A stretch of 64,000 bases of DNA from Bacillota bacterium (GTDB taxonomy: Bacteria; Bacillota; Limnochordia; Darwinibacteriales; Darwinibacteriaceae), in contig JAKOTU010000055.1 in assembly GCA_029776155.1 (NCBI GenBank), positions 1 to 64,000 of the forward strand, written 5' to 3'. The notes below the pieces were generated by a model that searched no databases, was not told the origin of the DNA, and saw only the letters and a program-made list of their open reading frames with translations. The position numbers and the translations under genes are program-made. Below, piece by piece: positions 1 through 8,636 of the stretch. Every line of letters begins with the position of its first letter. The first letter of the stretch is position 1.

Positions 1-111
1 ACTCTTGGCCGCTTCATGGTTCTCCCTAACCAACCATTCCAACTCTTGCCGTTCCGCGTAATCCAGGTGTTTTCCTTTTCTTCTTCTTCTGGTACAATGA
101 ACGTAGCTCAT
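1..111 (-). CDS. Probable IS30-like transposase, N-terminal fragment cut by the window edge
   Basis: A minus-strand reading frame opens with ATG at 111 behind a good ribosome-binding site (GGAGG, 118-122 region) and stays open for 37 codons to base 1. The visible peptide starts MSYVHCTRRRRKGKHLDYAE and continues with a Gln-Glu-Leu-Glu-Trp-Leu helix. The pattern basic stretch, K-G-K-H-L, then Y-x-E-R followed by an amphipathic helix resembles the first helix-turn-helix of IS30-family transposases from Firmicutes. Only the first 37 residues are visible and no DDE catalytic residues can be seen, so the call rests on the N-terminus alone. A 12-bp inverted repeat covers the start codon. It could equally be another HTH protein. 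Confidence 0.45.
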   Translation of the reverse strand, partial: MSYVHCTRRRRKGKHLDYAERQELEWLVRENHEAAKS

Positions 112-173
112 GGCTCCTCCCTGAACAATGATTTGGTTTTGCACCCTTACATTGTATCAGAGAGCCATGAGCT
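105..173 (-). repeat. Inverted repeat that can sequester the start of the transposase-like gene
   Basis: AGCTCATGGCTC (105-116) and GAGCCATGAGCT (162-173) are perfect 12-bp complements separated by 45 bases. In minus-strand RNA the downstream arm contains the ATG at 111 and abuts the ribosome-binding site. A -10-like TACAAT (151-156 on the minus strand) lies between the arms, so transcripts starting there would lack the first arm, while read-through RNA would carry both and fold. No good -35 partner is visible, so the promoter is tentative. Confidence 0.5.
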
Positions 174-477
174 TTTCTTTCACTTAATTCTACAAGTTGC
201 CGCACTTCCCACGGCCGCGTATAAATTCTCCTCCACCGCTCCAAACTACACCTGAGGGTAAGGACCCTGCTCAGCGAACCAAAGGGAGGCGGCTGAAACG
301 TAAACTGGAAAGCGGAGAATCCGGCTAAGCCCTCCCATCTCCCTTTGGCAGATCGACAACAACCACAACGCAACGCAAGTCTCGAACCATCGCCGAGCAG
401 GTCCGCGGCCCCGCTTTCCCAGTTTACGCGAAAAAGAGGAGCAGCACTGCTCCTCTTTGCCGTCCAAGCTCCTTCTA
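112..477. other. Gene-free interval with interleaved inverted repeats
   Basis: No convincing gene lies here. Three complementary pairs occur: B, 299-315 with 411-428 (17 bp, one bulge); C, 266-276 with 391-401 (11 bp, one position that is a U-G wobble in minus-strand RNA but an A-C mismatch in plus-strand RNA); A, 279-288 with 339-348 (10 bp perfect). A small hairpin AGGGT-CCTT-ACCCT sits at 255-268 on the minus strand. Pair A nests inside C, while B crosses both, which is a pseudoknot topology. The segment lies between the uraA terminator and the putative IS element. It may be a structured RNA or debris of a mobile element; no known family was recognised. Confidence 0.5.
431..458 (-). terminator. 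Rho-independent terminator after uraA
   Basis: A near-perfect GC-rich hairpin (arms 435-444 and 447-456, extendable by two A-T pairs) is followed on the minus strand by a T run (complement of 431-435). It begins about 20 bases past the uraA stop and closes the pyrR-uraA unit. Confidence 0.85.
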
Positions 478-1722
478 CTAGGCGTCCGCCCGATCCTTTC
501 CATTCTTGGGCAGAATCAGGTTGAGGAGAATACCCACCACGGCAGCCAGGGCCATACCGTGGAGCTTGATTTCTCCCAGCCCCAGCTGTGCTCCGCCAAT
601 GCCCAACACCAGAATTACCGAGGAGATAATCAAGTTACGCTTATCACCGTAGTCAATGCCCGCTTCCACCAAAGTTCTCATCCCCGAGGCAGCAATCACC
701 CCAAAGAGGACGATGGACACACCGCCCATAACTGGGGATGGAATAGTGGAGATGAGGGCACCGAATTTTTGGATGAAGGACATGGCCACAGCCAACCCCG
801 CCGCAACTGCAATCACCGACACGTTGAAAATACCGGTGATGGCCAGCACACCCACATTCTCCCCGTAGGTGGTGTTGGGCGGTCCACCCCACAATCCTGC
901 CCAAGCAGTAGCCAACCCGTCGCCCAACAGCGTGCGATGCAGGCCAGGATCCTTGTAGAACTGCTTGCCGGTGATTCGGCTCAGGACCAGCACATCCCCC
1001 AGGTGCTCAGTGATGGACACCAAGGAAACGGGCAGCATCATGGCAATGGCCGCCCAGCTGAACTTGGGAGCCATGAACTTAGGCAGGCCAAACCACGCAG
1101 CTTCCTTAACAGGCGTAAAATCCACGGCGCCATTGAGCAGGGCGAAAACGTAACCCGCGATAATCCCAATCAGAACGGGTACCACCGCAAAGAACCCTTT
1201 GAAGAACATGGTGCCAATTACTGTTACAATCAGCGTAAACAGGGCAACACGCACGTCCACGTTGGCCAGGGACCCTCCGTCAGTCAACCCAGCCATTTCC
1301 ACAGCAGTACCCGCCAAACCGAGACCAATCACCATAATCACCGAACCAATCACAACCGGTGGCAGCACCTTGTCAATCCAGTCCGTACCCAGGCGGGAGA
1401 TGAGCAGGGCCACCACCGCGTACACCAAACCAACCGCTACTCCACCGCCCAGGGCGTATTCGGGACCCCAAATGGATGCTGCGCTGATGATGGGTGCAAT
1501 GAAGGCAAAGGAAGAACCTAAATAGGCGGGCACTTTGCCTTTGGTAATCAGGATGAACAAAAGAGTACCAGTTCCAGAAGTAAATAGCGCCACAGCTGGC
1601 TCAAACCCGGTTAACAGGGGAACCAGTACTGTAGCGCCAAACATGGCGAACAAATGCTGAAAACCCAGGGCTAGATGCTGCCCCACACCCAACTTCTTCT
1701 CCACTACTGCCGTTGTCTTCAT
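478..1722 (-). CDS. uraA: Uracil permease (uracil-xanthine/NCS2 family)
   Basis: The product is a 414-residue membrane protein that would import uracil by proton symport. The N-terminus (Leu-Gly-x-Gln-His-Leu-x-x-x-x-Gln-His-Leu-x-Ala-Met-Phe-Gly-Ala-Thr-Val-Leu-Val-Pro) is the classic UraA/PyrP opening, and the rest is a series of hydrophobic segments with the expected family length. It follows pyrR by 34 bp and shares its attenuated leader, a usual arrangement for salvage pyrimidine uptake in Firmicutes. A strong terminator follows. An NCS2 xanthine permease is the main alternative, but the pyrR linkage makes uracil the likely substrate. Confidence 0.93.
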   Translation of the reverse strand: MKTTAVVEKKLGVGQHLALGFQHLFAMFGATVLVPLLTGFEPAVALFTSGTGTLLFILITKGKVPAYLGSSFAFIAPIISAASIWGPEYALGGGVAVGLVYAVVALLISRLGTDWIDKVLPPVVIGSVIMVIGLGLAGTAVEMAGLTDGGSLANVDVRVALFTLIVTVIGTMFFKGFFAVVPVLIGIIAGYVFALLNGAVDFTPVKEAAWFGLPKFMAPKFSWAAIAMMLPVSLVSITEHLGDVLVLSRITGKQFYKDPGLHRTLLGDGLATAWAGLWGGPPNTTYGENVGVLAITGIFNVSVIAVAAGLAVAMSFIQKFGALISTIPSPVMGGVSIVLFGVIAASGMRTLVEAGIDYGDKRNLIISSVILVLGIGGAQLGLGEIKLHGMALAAVVGILLNLILPKNGKDRADA

Positions 1723-1756
1723 AGAAGAATCCTCCTTTAAGCCTCACTGGACTTGA

Positions 1757-2407
<651 letters not shown>

Positions 2408-2431
2408 TTAAAGGAACTCAACTCTTATCTC

Positions 2432-2460
2432 ACTTTACACTAACGGGACATGCCTGTCAA
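2432..2460 (-). promoter_or_regulatory. SigA-type promoter for pyrR-uraA
   Basis: TTGACA (2455-2460), 17-bp spacer and TAAAGT (2432-2437) on the minus strand. The -35 overlaps the last codons of rluD, and transcription would start about 25 bases before the PyrR-binding loop. Confidence 0.75.
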
Positions 2461-3374
2461 CTGGTTTGGCGCGCTTTCTCCACAAATCCCCAGAACTCTG
2501 GCCCTGGGTCAGCGGTGAACTCCAGATACTGTCCACTGGGATGCCTAAAGGCCAGGTAACAGGCGTGGAGCAGTTGACTTTCCGCGCCCAGGTTGCCCGT
2601 CTTAAAACCGTAGAGGGGATCGCCCACAATGGGATGGTGCATGCTGGCCAGGTGCACCCGGATCTGGTGAGTACGCCCGGTTATCAAGCGCAGACGCACC
2701 AGGGTGTATTTGGCGAAACGTTCCTGGACAGTAAAAATGGTCTGGGCCTCTCTTCCCCCATCGACCACCGCCATCTTTTTGCGGTCCTTGGGATGGCGTC
2801 CAATGGGCTTGTCAATCATGCCTTCATCCTCACGCATGACCCCGTGAACCAAGGCCAGGTAATGCTTCTCCATCTCCCGGTCCTTGATCAGATCGCTCAA
2901 GTAGGCGTGACACCTATTGGTCTTGGCCACCACCATCAGGCCGCTGGTGTCTTTGTCCAACCGGTGCACAATGCCCGGCCGCTCCACCCCTCCCCCTTCT
3001 GACAACTCCTCCAAATGGTAGAGGAGCGCGTGCACCAGAGTCCCGCTCCAATTCCCGGCACCTGGATGCACCACCAGACCCTTAGGCTTGTTGATCACAG
3101 CCAGATCCTCATCTTCATAGACAATCTCCAGGGGAATGGACTCGGGAGCCAAACTAGGATCTGGTTCTGCCCGCACCGTAACGGAGATCTCATCGCCGGC
3201 CCGCAGTTTGTACCCTGCCTTCACCGTTCGCCCGTTCACTAAAACCAGATTGCTGTCCACCAAGCGCTTCACCTGGGAACGGGTAATGCCCAGCTGCTCG
3301 CTGAGGAAAACATCCAAGCGCCCCAGATCCTCTGTAATCGCAAACTGATAGGTATCAGCGGGTCTGGGGATCAT
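2457..3374 (-). CDS. rluD: RluA-family 23S rRNA pseudouridine synthase with S4 domain
   Basis: The 305-residue protein converts uridines in structured RNA, most likely 23S rRNA, to pseudouridine. An N-terminal S4-like RNA-binding region (about 15-80: L-D-x-F-L-x-x-x-L-G-I-T-R-S-Q-V-K-R-L-V) is followed by the catalytic domain with V-I-N-K-P-x-G-L-V-V-H-P and the signature H-R-L-D-K-D-T-S-G, whose Asp is the catalytic residue. It overlaps lspA by 20 bp, the usual lspA-rluD-pyrR order of Firmicutes (ylyB in Bacillus). The exact target uridines cannot be read from the sequence. Confidence 0.9.
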   Translation of the reverse strand: MIPRPADTYQFAITEDLGRLDVFLSEQLGITRSQVKRLVDSNLVLVNGRTVKAGYKLRAGDEISVTVRAEPDPSLAPESIPLEIVYEDEDLAVINKPKGLVVHPGAGNWSGTLVHALLYHLEELSEGGGVERPGIVHRLDKDTSGLMVVAKTNRCHAYLSDLIKDREMEKHYLALVHGVMREDEGMIDKPIGRHPKDRKKMAVVDGGREAQTIFTVQERFAKYTLVRLRLITGRTHQIRVHLASMHHPIVGDPLYGFKTGNLGAESQLLHACYLAFRHPSGQYLEFTADPGPEFWGFVEKARQTS

Positions 3375-3801
3375 GGACTAGAACCTCCCAAAAGAGCAGG
3401 GCTACACCAAAGACAATGGCCGCATCCGCCACGTTGAAGACGAAAACCCGCACATCGAGAAAATCGATCACCGCTCCCCAGCGTAGGCGGTCAATTAGGT
3501 TGCCCACCGCCCCCACAAAGCTGATCAGAACACCCCAGCGCACAAAGGCGCTCTTGGCCTTCAGCTTCTGCCAGTGCAGCAGCACGAAGAACAGACAGAC
3601 CAAAGCGATCAAGGAAAGCAGGCCAACCTTACCCTGAAACAGCCCGAAAGCCGCCCCCCGGTTCTGCACATAAGTGAGGTAAAAGAAGGGAGGAACTACC
3701 GGGATGCTCTCTCCCTTCTGCATATGGGCCATGACCAAGTGTTTAGAAATGCGATCGGCGAGGAAGATCAGACCGGCGGTCAATGCATAACTCAACAGCA
3801 A
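3355..3801 (-). CDS. lspA: Lipoprotein signal peptidase (signal peptidase II)
   Basis: This membrane aspartyl protease removes signal peptides from diacylglyceryl-modified prolipoproteins. It has 148 residues, the usual length, with four hydrophobic segments. The conserved blocks Q-N-R-G-A-A-F-G, G-N-L-I-D-R-L and F-N-V-A-D-A-A-I carry the two catalytic Asp residues. The start is a TTG at 3801 with AGGGA seven bases upstream; no ATG is available in frame. Its 3' end overlaps rluD. Confidence 0.93.
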   Translation of the reverse strand: MLLSYALTAGLIFLADRISKHLVMAHMQKGESIPVVPPFFYLTYVQNRGAAFGLFQGKVGLLSLIALVCLFFVLLHWQKLKAKSAFVRWGVLISFVGAVGNLIDRLRWGAVIDFLDVRVFVFNVADAAIVFGVALLFWEVLVHDPQTR

Positions 3802-3840
3802 AGCCCCTTCCCTGAGTTCTTTTGACCATTAATTCGGTAT

Positions 3841-4371
3841 CTAGGAAGGATTTCCCTGCCTGCTGTGGGAGGTGCCGTGGCGGGCGGCCTCTTCCCACGC
3901 CGCGTTTTGATCAAAGCCGTAATCCAGCCTGCCAGCTATGTCCCTGTCCACAGGCCTGCCCAGTGCCCTTTCCTCCACAGGACGATCACTGGCGTCCTTT
4001 TCCTCCCGCTCCCGTTGACACTCAACACAAAACAGGGTGCTGGGCACGGCTAGAAGACGCTCAGGGGGGATGGTGCTGCCGCACCCCTGACAAACCCCAT
4101 ACACGCCCGCGGCCATAGCCTGTTGAGCCTGATGAACTGCGGCCAGCTGTTCCCTGGCCGCCTGCAGCAGCCCCAGGTCCTTGCTGCGCTCATACAGCTG
4201 CGAGCCATAATCCGCGGGATGGTTATCATAAGCCGAAAGCTCCCGATCCGTTTCTTGGAGGGAGGACTGCAGCCCTCCGGGACCGGTAAGTCGCTCTATC
4301 ACCTCCAAAAGCTCCCGTTCTTCTTCTGCCAAAAGCGCTTTTAGTTCTCCCAAAAGTGCTTGTTCCACCAT
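3841..4371 (-). CDS. TraR/DksA-type zinc-finger protein, YteA-like
   Basis: The protein is about 176 residues long. A predicted coiled-coil N-terminal half (E/L-rich, about 1-90) is followed by a C4 zinc finger, C-Q-G-C-G then F-C-V-E-C, as in DksA/TraR proteins. The family size and position next to lspA fit the YteA group often annotated as sporulation-related, although its function is not established. The chosen ATG at 4371 has AGGAGG seven bases upstream. It overlaps the stop of the DUF5665 gene, so the two are probably translationally coupled. Confidence 0.75.
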   Translation of the reverse strand: MVEQALLGELKALLAEEERELLEVIERLTGPGGLQSSLQETDRELSAYDNHPADYGSQLYERSKDLGLLQAAREQLAAVHQAQQAMAAGVYGVCQGCGSTIPPERLLAVPSTLFCVECQREREEKDASDRPVEERALGRPVDRDIAGRLDYGFDQNAAWEEAARHGTSHSRQGNPS

Positions 4372-4372
4372 G

Positions 4373-4702
4373 CTAACGCCTCCTGGCCAGTTCATGTTGG
4401 ACAATGCGGGTGATCTCGGCGATGAACTCCCCCACCACCGGCAGATTCCATGAAGCCAGTTTGCCCAGCCCGTAAAGGAAGAAGGCACCCACCACCGTAA
4501 AACCTATGGCCAAGCCAAAACCCCTGGCTATACCCGCCAAAAAGTTCAGGTAGAGCAGGCGCCTGGGCTTGCGGTACAATTCGATGTATTCCGCTATGCT
4601 GGCCTTTTCCAGGGCGAGGGCGAGTTGTTCCAGTTTTGTCAAGAGGGTGCGCACTAGACCCGAATTGAGCTTCTCTCCCACACGATCCACCCTTTCGCCC
4701 AT
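4373..4702 (-). CDS. DUF5665-type membrane protein
   Basis: This is a 109-residue protein of unknown function. Residues about 15-50 form a charged helix including A-S-I-A-E-Y-I-E-L-Y-R-K-P-R-R, followed by one or two membrane segments (about 52-85) and an amphipathic tail. The short E-Y-I-x-L-x-x-x-P-x-R block ahead of a membrane hairpin is typical of small proteins annotated as DUF5665 beside ileS or lspA in Clostridia. It begins only 11 bases past the ileS terminator and has no promoter of its own, so it probably depends on read-through. Confidence 0.65.
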   Translation of the reverse strand: MGERVDRVGEKLNSGLVRTLLTKLEQLALALEKASIAEYIELYRKPRRLLYLNFLAGIARGFGLAIGFTVVGAFFLYGLGKLASWNLPVVGEFIAEITRIVQHELARRR

Positions 4703-4710
4703 AGCGTATG

Positions 4711-4743
4711 CAAAACCCCCATCCGTATTCCCGGATGGGGGTT
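4711..4743 (-). terminator. Terminator after ileS
   Basis: A 12-bp perfect stem (4714-4725 with 4732-4743, 6-base loop) is followed on the minus strand by a short T run. It lies 17 bases past the ileS stop and just ahead of the DUF5665 gene, so some read-through seems needed for the downstream genes. Confidence 0.8.
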
Positions 4744-4760
4744 AAGCCTACTTACTATTG

Positions 4761-7541
4761 CTACCCTTGAAGGGCCTCCAAGCAGCGGTGGCAGATCTGG
4801 GGATGTTCTTCATGGCCGCTGAGTTCTGAGAAGTACTTCCAGCAGCGCTGGCACTTCTCCCCTTCCGCCCTGTACACGTCCACCGCCAAGCCAGGCTCGC
4901 TGTACAGCGCCTGTTGGCCTTCTGACCAAGGCTGTACTTCCACGTCGGAAACAATGAACAGCATGCGCAGGTCTGCGGCAAAGGAAGAGAGGATTTCCAG
5001 CTTAGCCTGATCAGCGTAGAGCACCAGCTTGGCCTCGTTGGACGCCCCGATCACCTTGCTGATCCTGGCCAATTCCAGACCTTTAGCCACAATCCGCCTG
5101 ATTTCTAAGAACTCATCCCAGTGCCGATCCAGCTCTTCGTTCCAGTATTCTTGAGGCAGCTCTTGCCAAGTGGAAAAGTGTACGCTCTTTTCGGTCCGTA
5201 CCTGGTCAGGCAGGTAACTCCAAATCTCCTCTGCGGTGAACACCAAAATGGGCGCCACCAGCTGCACCAGCTCCTTGAGGATGATCAAGAACGCGGTCTG
5301 GGCAGAGCGCCGCTCCCTGCTGTCTGCAGCATCGCAGTAGAGGCGATCTTTGAGCACATCCAGGTAAAAACCGCCCAAATCCACGGCACAGAACTGGTGC
5401 ACAGCATGGTACACAATGTGGAAATCGTACTCAGCATAGGCTTTCCGTACCCGACGGCTTAACTTGGCCAGCTGCATCAAGGCCCAGCGGTCCAGATCTT
5501 CCATCTCTGCGTAGGGCACGCTGTGCACTGCAGGATCGAAATCGCTGAGGTTGCCCAGCATAAACCGGGCCGTGTTGCGGATCCGGCGATAGACATCGGA
5601 AAGCTGCTTGAGGATCTCGGGGGAGATCCGGATATCACCCCTAAAGTCCGCGGAGGACACCCACAACCGCAGGATATCTGCTCCGTACTGCTCCCAAACT
5701 TCCTCGGGAGCGATTACGTTACCCAGCGATTTGGACATTTTATACCCTTCTCCGTCCACCACCATGCCGTGGGTGAGCACCGCGCGGTAGGGAGCCTGCC
5801 CTTGGGTAGCCACCGCGACAGACAGGGACGACTGGAACCAACCCCGGTGCTGATCACTGCCTTCCAGGTAGAGATCGGCGGGCCAGCGCAGATCTTCTCG
5901 GGAGTTGAGCACCGCCCAGTGGGAAACGCCTGAGTCAAACCACACGTCCATGGTGTCCGTTTCCTTAGCGAATTCCGTTCCTCCACAGGCTGGACACTTG
6001 AAGCCCTCGGGGAGCAGCTCCTGGGCACTGCGCCGGAACCAGGCGTTGGATCCTTCCCGGCTGAAGACCTCCGCCACATGCTCGATGGTCTCTTTAGTGT
6101 GGATGCTCTGGCCGCAAGTGCAGTAGAACACGGGAATGGGCACACCCCACACCCGCTGCCGCGAGATGCACCAGTCACCCCGCTCAGCCACCATGCCCCG
6201 GATGCGCTCAATGCCCCAGGCGGGGATCCACTGCACCTGGTCAATGGCCTTGAGCATTTCTGCCCGGAATCGGTCGATGGAGATGAACCACTGGTCTGTG
6301 GCCCTGTAGATGACCGGCTTTCTGCAGCGCCAGCAGTGGGGATAGGCGTGGTCCACAAAACCCAGCTTGAGCAGATCACCGGATTTTTCCAAATCAGCGG
6401 TGACCGCCCGGTTGCCTTCGTCCAGGCTCATTCCCGCATAGCGGCCCGCCTCTTCCGTGAACCTGCCCTGTTCGTCCACGGGAGAGAGGATAGGCAGGCC
6501 GTACTCCAGCCCCACCAGGTAGTCTTCATGGCCGTGTCCAGGGGCAGTATGGACGCAACCCGTACCGGCTTCCAAGGTCACGTGGTCTCCAAGGATCACC
6601 AAAGACTCCCGCTCCATGAGCGGATGCAGGCACACGACCCCCTCTAGTTCGGCCCCCTTAAACTCGGCCACAACTCCCTGGTTCTCCAGCCCCAGCTCTT
6701 CCAGGACGCCTGGGGCCAGCTCCTTGGCCATAACCAAGTTGCCCCGGGCCGTCTGCACCACCACATAATCAAACTGGGGATGCAGGGCAATGGCCAAGTT
6801 GGCTGGGATGGTCCAGGGTGTGGTGGTCCAGATCACCACATAGGTGTTCTCTTCAGCCAGAATTCCCTTGCCGTCCTGCACCGGGAAACGCACGTAAATG
6901 CTGGGGGAACGGTGATCGTGATACTCGATCTCCGCTTCAGCCAGCGCGGTTTGGCAGTCAGCGCACCAGTAAACTGGCTTTTTATCCTTGTACACATAGC
7001 CCTTTTCCACCATCTCCCCAAACAGACGGATCTGTACAGCCTCGTACTCCGGGTGCATGGTGATGTACGGGTCCGCCCAGTCGCCCCATACACCTAAGCG
7101 CTTAAACTGCCGGCGCTGGATATCTACCTGTTGCCGGGCATAGGCGGCGCAGCGTTCCCTAAACTCGGGCACGGACAGCCCTTCCCGCTCTTTGCCCAGG
7201 GTTCTGACCACATGGAGTTCGATGGGCAGCCCGTGGGTATCCCAGCCGGGAACATAGGGTACATGATAGCCCGCCAAGGCGCGCGAACGCAGCACAATAT
7301 CTTTCAGCACCTTGTTCAGCGCCGTACCGATGTGGATGTTGCCATTGGCGTACGGAGGCCCATCGTGCAGAATGAACTTGGGCCTGTTCTGCGCCCGGCT
7401 CAGCTCCTGCAGCTGGCGGTAATAATCTTCCTGTTCCCATTTTTCGAGCATGGCTGGTTCCCGCTGGGGCAGATTGCCCCGCATGGGGAAGTCTGTCACA
7501 GGCAGTTTTAAAGTGTGTTGGTAGGCAGAAAATTTTTCCAT
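4761..7541 (-). CDS. ileS: Isoleucyl-tRNA synthetase
   Basis: This class I synthetase charges tRNA-Ile and edits Val-tRNA-Ile. The HIGH-type motif appears as G-N-I-H-I-G-T-A-L-N-K, KMSKS as Y-K-M-S-K-S-L-G-N, and the CP1 editing region includes W-T-T-T-P-W-T-I-P-A-N. A C-terminal zinc knuckle C-Q-R-C-W-K then I-C-H-R-C shows the bacterial-type IleRS. The ATG at 7541 has GGGGAGG ahead and gives about 926 residues, the usual length. It is controlled by the T-box leader upstream. In many Firmicutes ileS directly follows divIVA; here a 13-kb fermentation cluster separates them. Confidence 0.97.
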   Translation of the reverse strand: MEKFSAYQHTLKLPVTDFPMRGNLPQREPAMLEKWEQEDYYRQLQELSRAQNRPKFILHDGPPYANGNIHIGTALNKVLKDIVLRSRALAGYHVPYVPGWDTHGLPIELHVVRTLGKEREGLSVPEFRERCAAYARQQVDIQRRQFKRLGVWGDWADPYITMHPEYEAVQIRLFGEMVEKGYVYKDKKPVYWCADCQTALAEAEIEYHDHRSPSIYVRFPVQDGKGILAEENTYVVIWTTTPWTIPANLAIALHPQFDYVVVQTARGNLVMAKELAPGVLEELGLENQGVVAEFKGAELEGVVCLHPLMERESLVILGDHVTLEAGTGCVHTAPGHGHEDYLVGLEYGLPILSPVDEQGRFTEEAGRYAGMSLDEGNRAVTADLEKSGDLLKLGFVDHAYPHCWRCRKPVIYRATDQWFISIDRFRAEMLKAIDQVQWIPAWGIERIRGMVAERGDWCISRQRVWGVPIPVFYCTCGQSIHTKETIEHVAEVFSREGSNAWFRRSAQELLPEGFKCPACGGTEFAKETDTMDVWFDSGVSHWAVLNSREDLRWPADLYLEGSDQHRGWFQSSLSVAVATQGQAPYRAVLTHGMVVDGEGYKMSKSLGNVIAPEEVWEQYGADILRLWVSSADFRGDIRISPEILKQLSDVYRRIRNTARFMLGNLSDFDPAVHSVPYAEMEDLDRWALMQLAKLSRRVRKAYAEYDFHIVYHAVHQFCAVDLGGFYLDVLKDRLYCDAADSRERRSAQTAFLIILKELVQLVAPILVFTAEEIWSYLPDQVRTEKSVHFSTWQELPQEYWNEELDRHWDEFLEIRRIVAKGLELARISKVIGASNEAKLVLYADQAKLEILSSFAADLRMLFIVSDVEVQPWSEGQQALYSEPGLAVDVYRAEGEKCQRCWKYFSELSGHEEHPQICHRCLEALQG

Positions 7542-7565
7542 ACTTCCACTCCTCCCCTTCAGCAA

Positions 7566-7806
7566 TAAAAAAACCGTCCCGAAAAGGGACGGAATGACCG
7601 CGGTACCACCCTAGTTAAGATGGGCCTAGCAGGCTCCATCTTCACTCGTTGGGTATAACGGCACCACCGGCTCAGCTTACTGCCACGTTCAGCTGGCAAC
7701 TCCCGGGTGATTTTCCTTGGCTGTTCCTGGCATCCGCTCGCACCTAACCGGACTCTCTGCAGCCATTTCCAACCAGTACTCTCCCGTTCCTCGTCTTTTC
7801 AATATT
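7566..7806 (-). promoter_or_regulatory. T-box riboswitch controlling ileS
   Basis: The minus strand carries the T-box core AGGGTGGTACCGCGGT (7597-7612), a terminator CCGTCCC-TTTTC-GGGACGG (7574-7592) with a run of Ts, and an upstream stem I region of about 150 bases. An ATC triplet in GGAAAATCACC near the 3' side of stem I is a candidate Ile specifier. Uncharged tRNA-Ile would stabilise the antiterminator and allow ileS transcription. Placement immediately ahead of ileS confirms the class. Confidence 0.95.
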
Positions 7807-7812
7807 GCTGAT

Positions 7813-7841
7813 ATTATACCCAACCAAAGGGCGGACGTCAA
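7813..7841 (-). promoter_or_regulatory. SigA-type promoter for T-box-ileS
   Basis: TTGACG (7836-7841), 17-bp spacer and TATAAT (7813-7818) on the minus strand, placing the start near 7806. It lies just past the crt stop codon, so ileS has its own start independent of the lysine cluster. No terminator is seen between crt and this promoter other than the T-box terminator itself. Confidence 0.85.
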
Positions 7842-7844
7842 CCG

Positions 7845-8615
7845 CTACCAGTCCTGGAAATCAGGTTTCCTCTTCTCCACAAAAGCCTGAAGTCCTTCCC
7901 GGGTATCGCGGTAGGCAAAGCAGCCGGCAAAAAGCTCTGCCTCCGTCTGCCCCTGGGCTGGGGTAACCCCTGCGGAGGCATTCACCGCCCGCTTAGCCAC
8001 AGCCAGTATGGGTCCTGACCGGGCCGCCAGCTCCTCCGCCAAACCTTGGGCCTTAGACAGCAGCTCCTCGGGTTCCACAACCTCGGCAACGAGGCCTGCA
8101 GCCAAGGCATCGTGGGCAGAATAACGCCGCCCGGTGAGGATCCACTCCTTGGCCCGGGCCGGCCCAATCAGGCGGGGAAGGCGCTGGGTTCCCCCAAAGC
8201 CGGGGATGAGTCCCAAGCCGATTTCGGGCTGGGCAAACACGGCCTTGCTGGAAGCCAAGCGCAGATCACAGGCCAGCGCCAGTTCCAGTCCGCCGCCAAG
8301 GGCATAGCCGTTCACCGCGGCGATGAAGATGGCGGGATGTTCCTCTATGCGCTGGAAAACCCGATTACCTTTAAGGGAAAAGGACTTGGCTGCAGCTGTG
8401 TCCATCTGCGCCATGGCCTTTACATCCGCCCCAGCGGCAAAGGCCCGCCCCTGTCCCGTGACCACAACCGCCTTTATCCCCTGATCCTGCAGCTCGGTGA
8501 GAACCGCATCCAGCTCATCAAGGGCTTGCTCATCCAGGACATTAAGCTGCTCTGGCCTGGCCAGCTCCACCAGGGCTTGCTTTCCGCTTATGGTCAACTG
8601 GAAACACTCAAGCAC
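7845..8615 (-). CDS. crt: Crotonase (enoyl-CoA hydratase, 3-hydroxybutyryl-CoA dehydratase)
   Basis: It interconverts crotonyl-CoA and 3-hydroxybutyryl-CoA. The 256-residue protein has the crotonase oxyanion-hole block F-A-A-G-A-D-V-K-A-M and both catalytic Glu positions, in G-G-G-L-E-L-A-L-A-C-D and F-A-Q-P-E-I-G-L-G-L-I-P-G-F-G-G-T-Q. The start is GTG at 8615 with GGAGGG seven bases before. It is the last gene of the lysine cluster, after hbd and thl, and would process the crotonyl-CoA made by Kal. Confidence 0.88.
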   Translation of the reverse strand: MLECFQLTISGKQALVELARPEQLNVLDEQALDELDAVLTELQDQGIKAVVVTGQGRAFAAGADVKAMAQMDTAAAKSFSLKGNRVFQRIEEHPAIFIAAVNGYALGGGLELALACDLRLASSKAVFAQPEIGLGLIPGFGGTQRLPRLIGPARAKEWILTGRRYSAHDALAAGLVAEVVEPEELLSKAQGLAEELAARSGPILAVAKRAVNASAGVTPAQGQTEAELFAGCFAYRDTREGLQAFVEKRKPDFQDW

Positions 8616-8636
8616 TGATTTCCCTCCTGGTCTTCT

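Noticed and set aside
26..373. 115-codon minus-strand frame near the left edge
   Set aside because: It overlaps the better-supported transposase-like start and spans the inverted-repeat patch; composition is non-protein-like.
457..1521. 354-codon plus-strand frame opposite uraA
   Set aside because: It lies entirely antisense to a well-conserved permease; its His/Gln/Asn-rich translation is typical of a shadow frame in GC-rich DNA.
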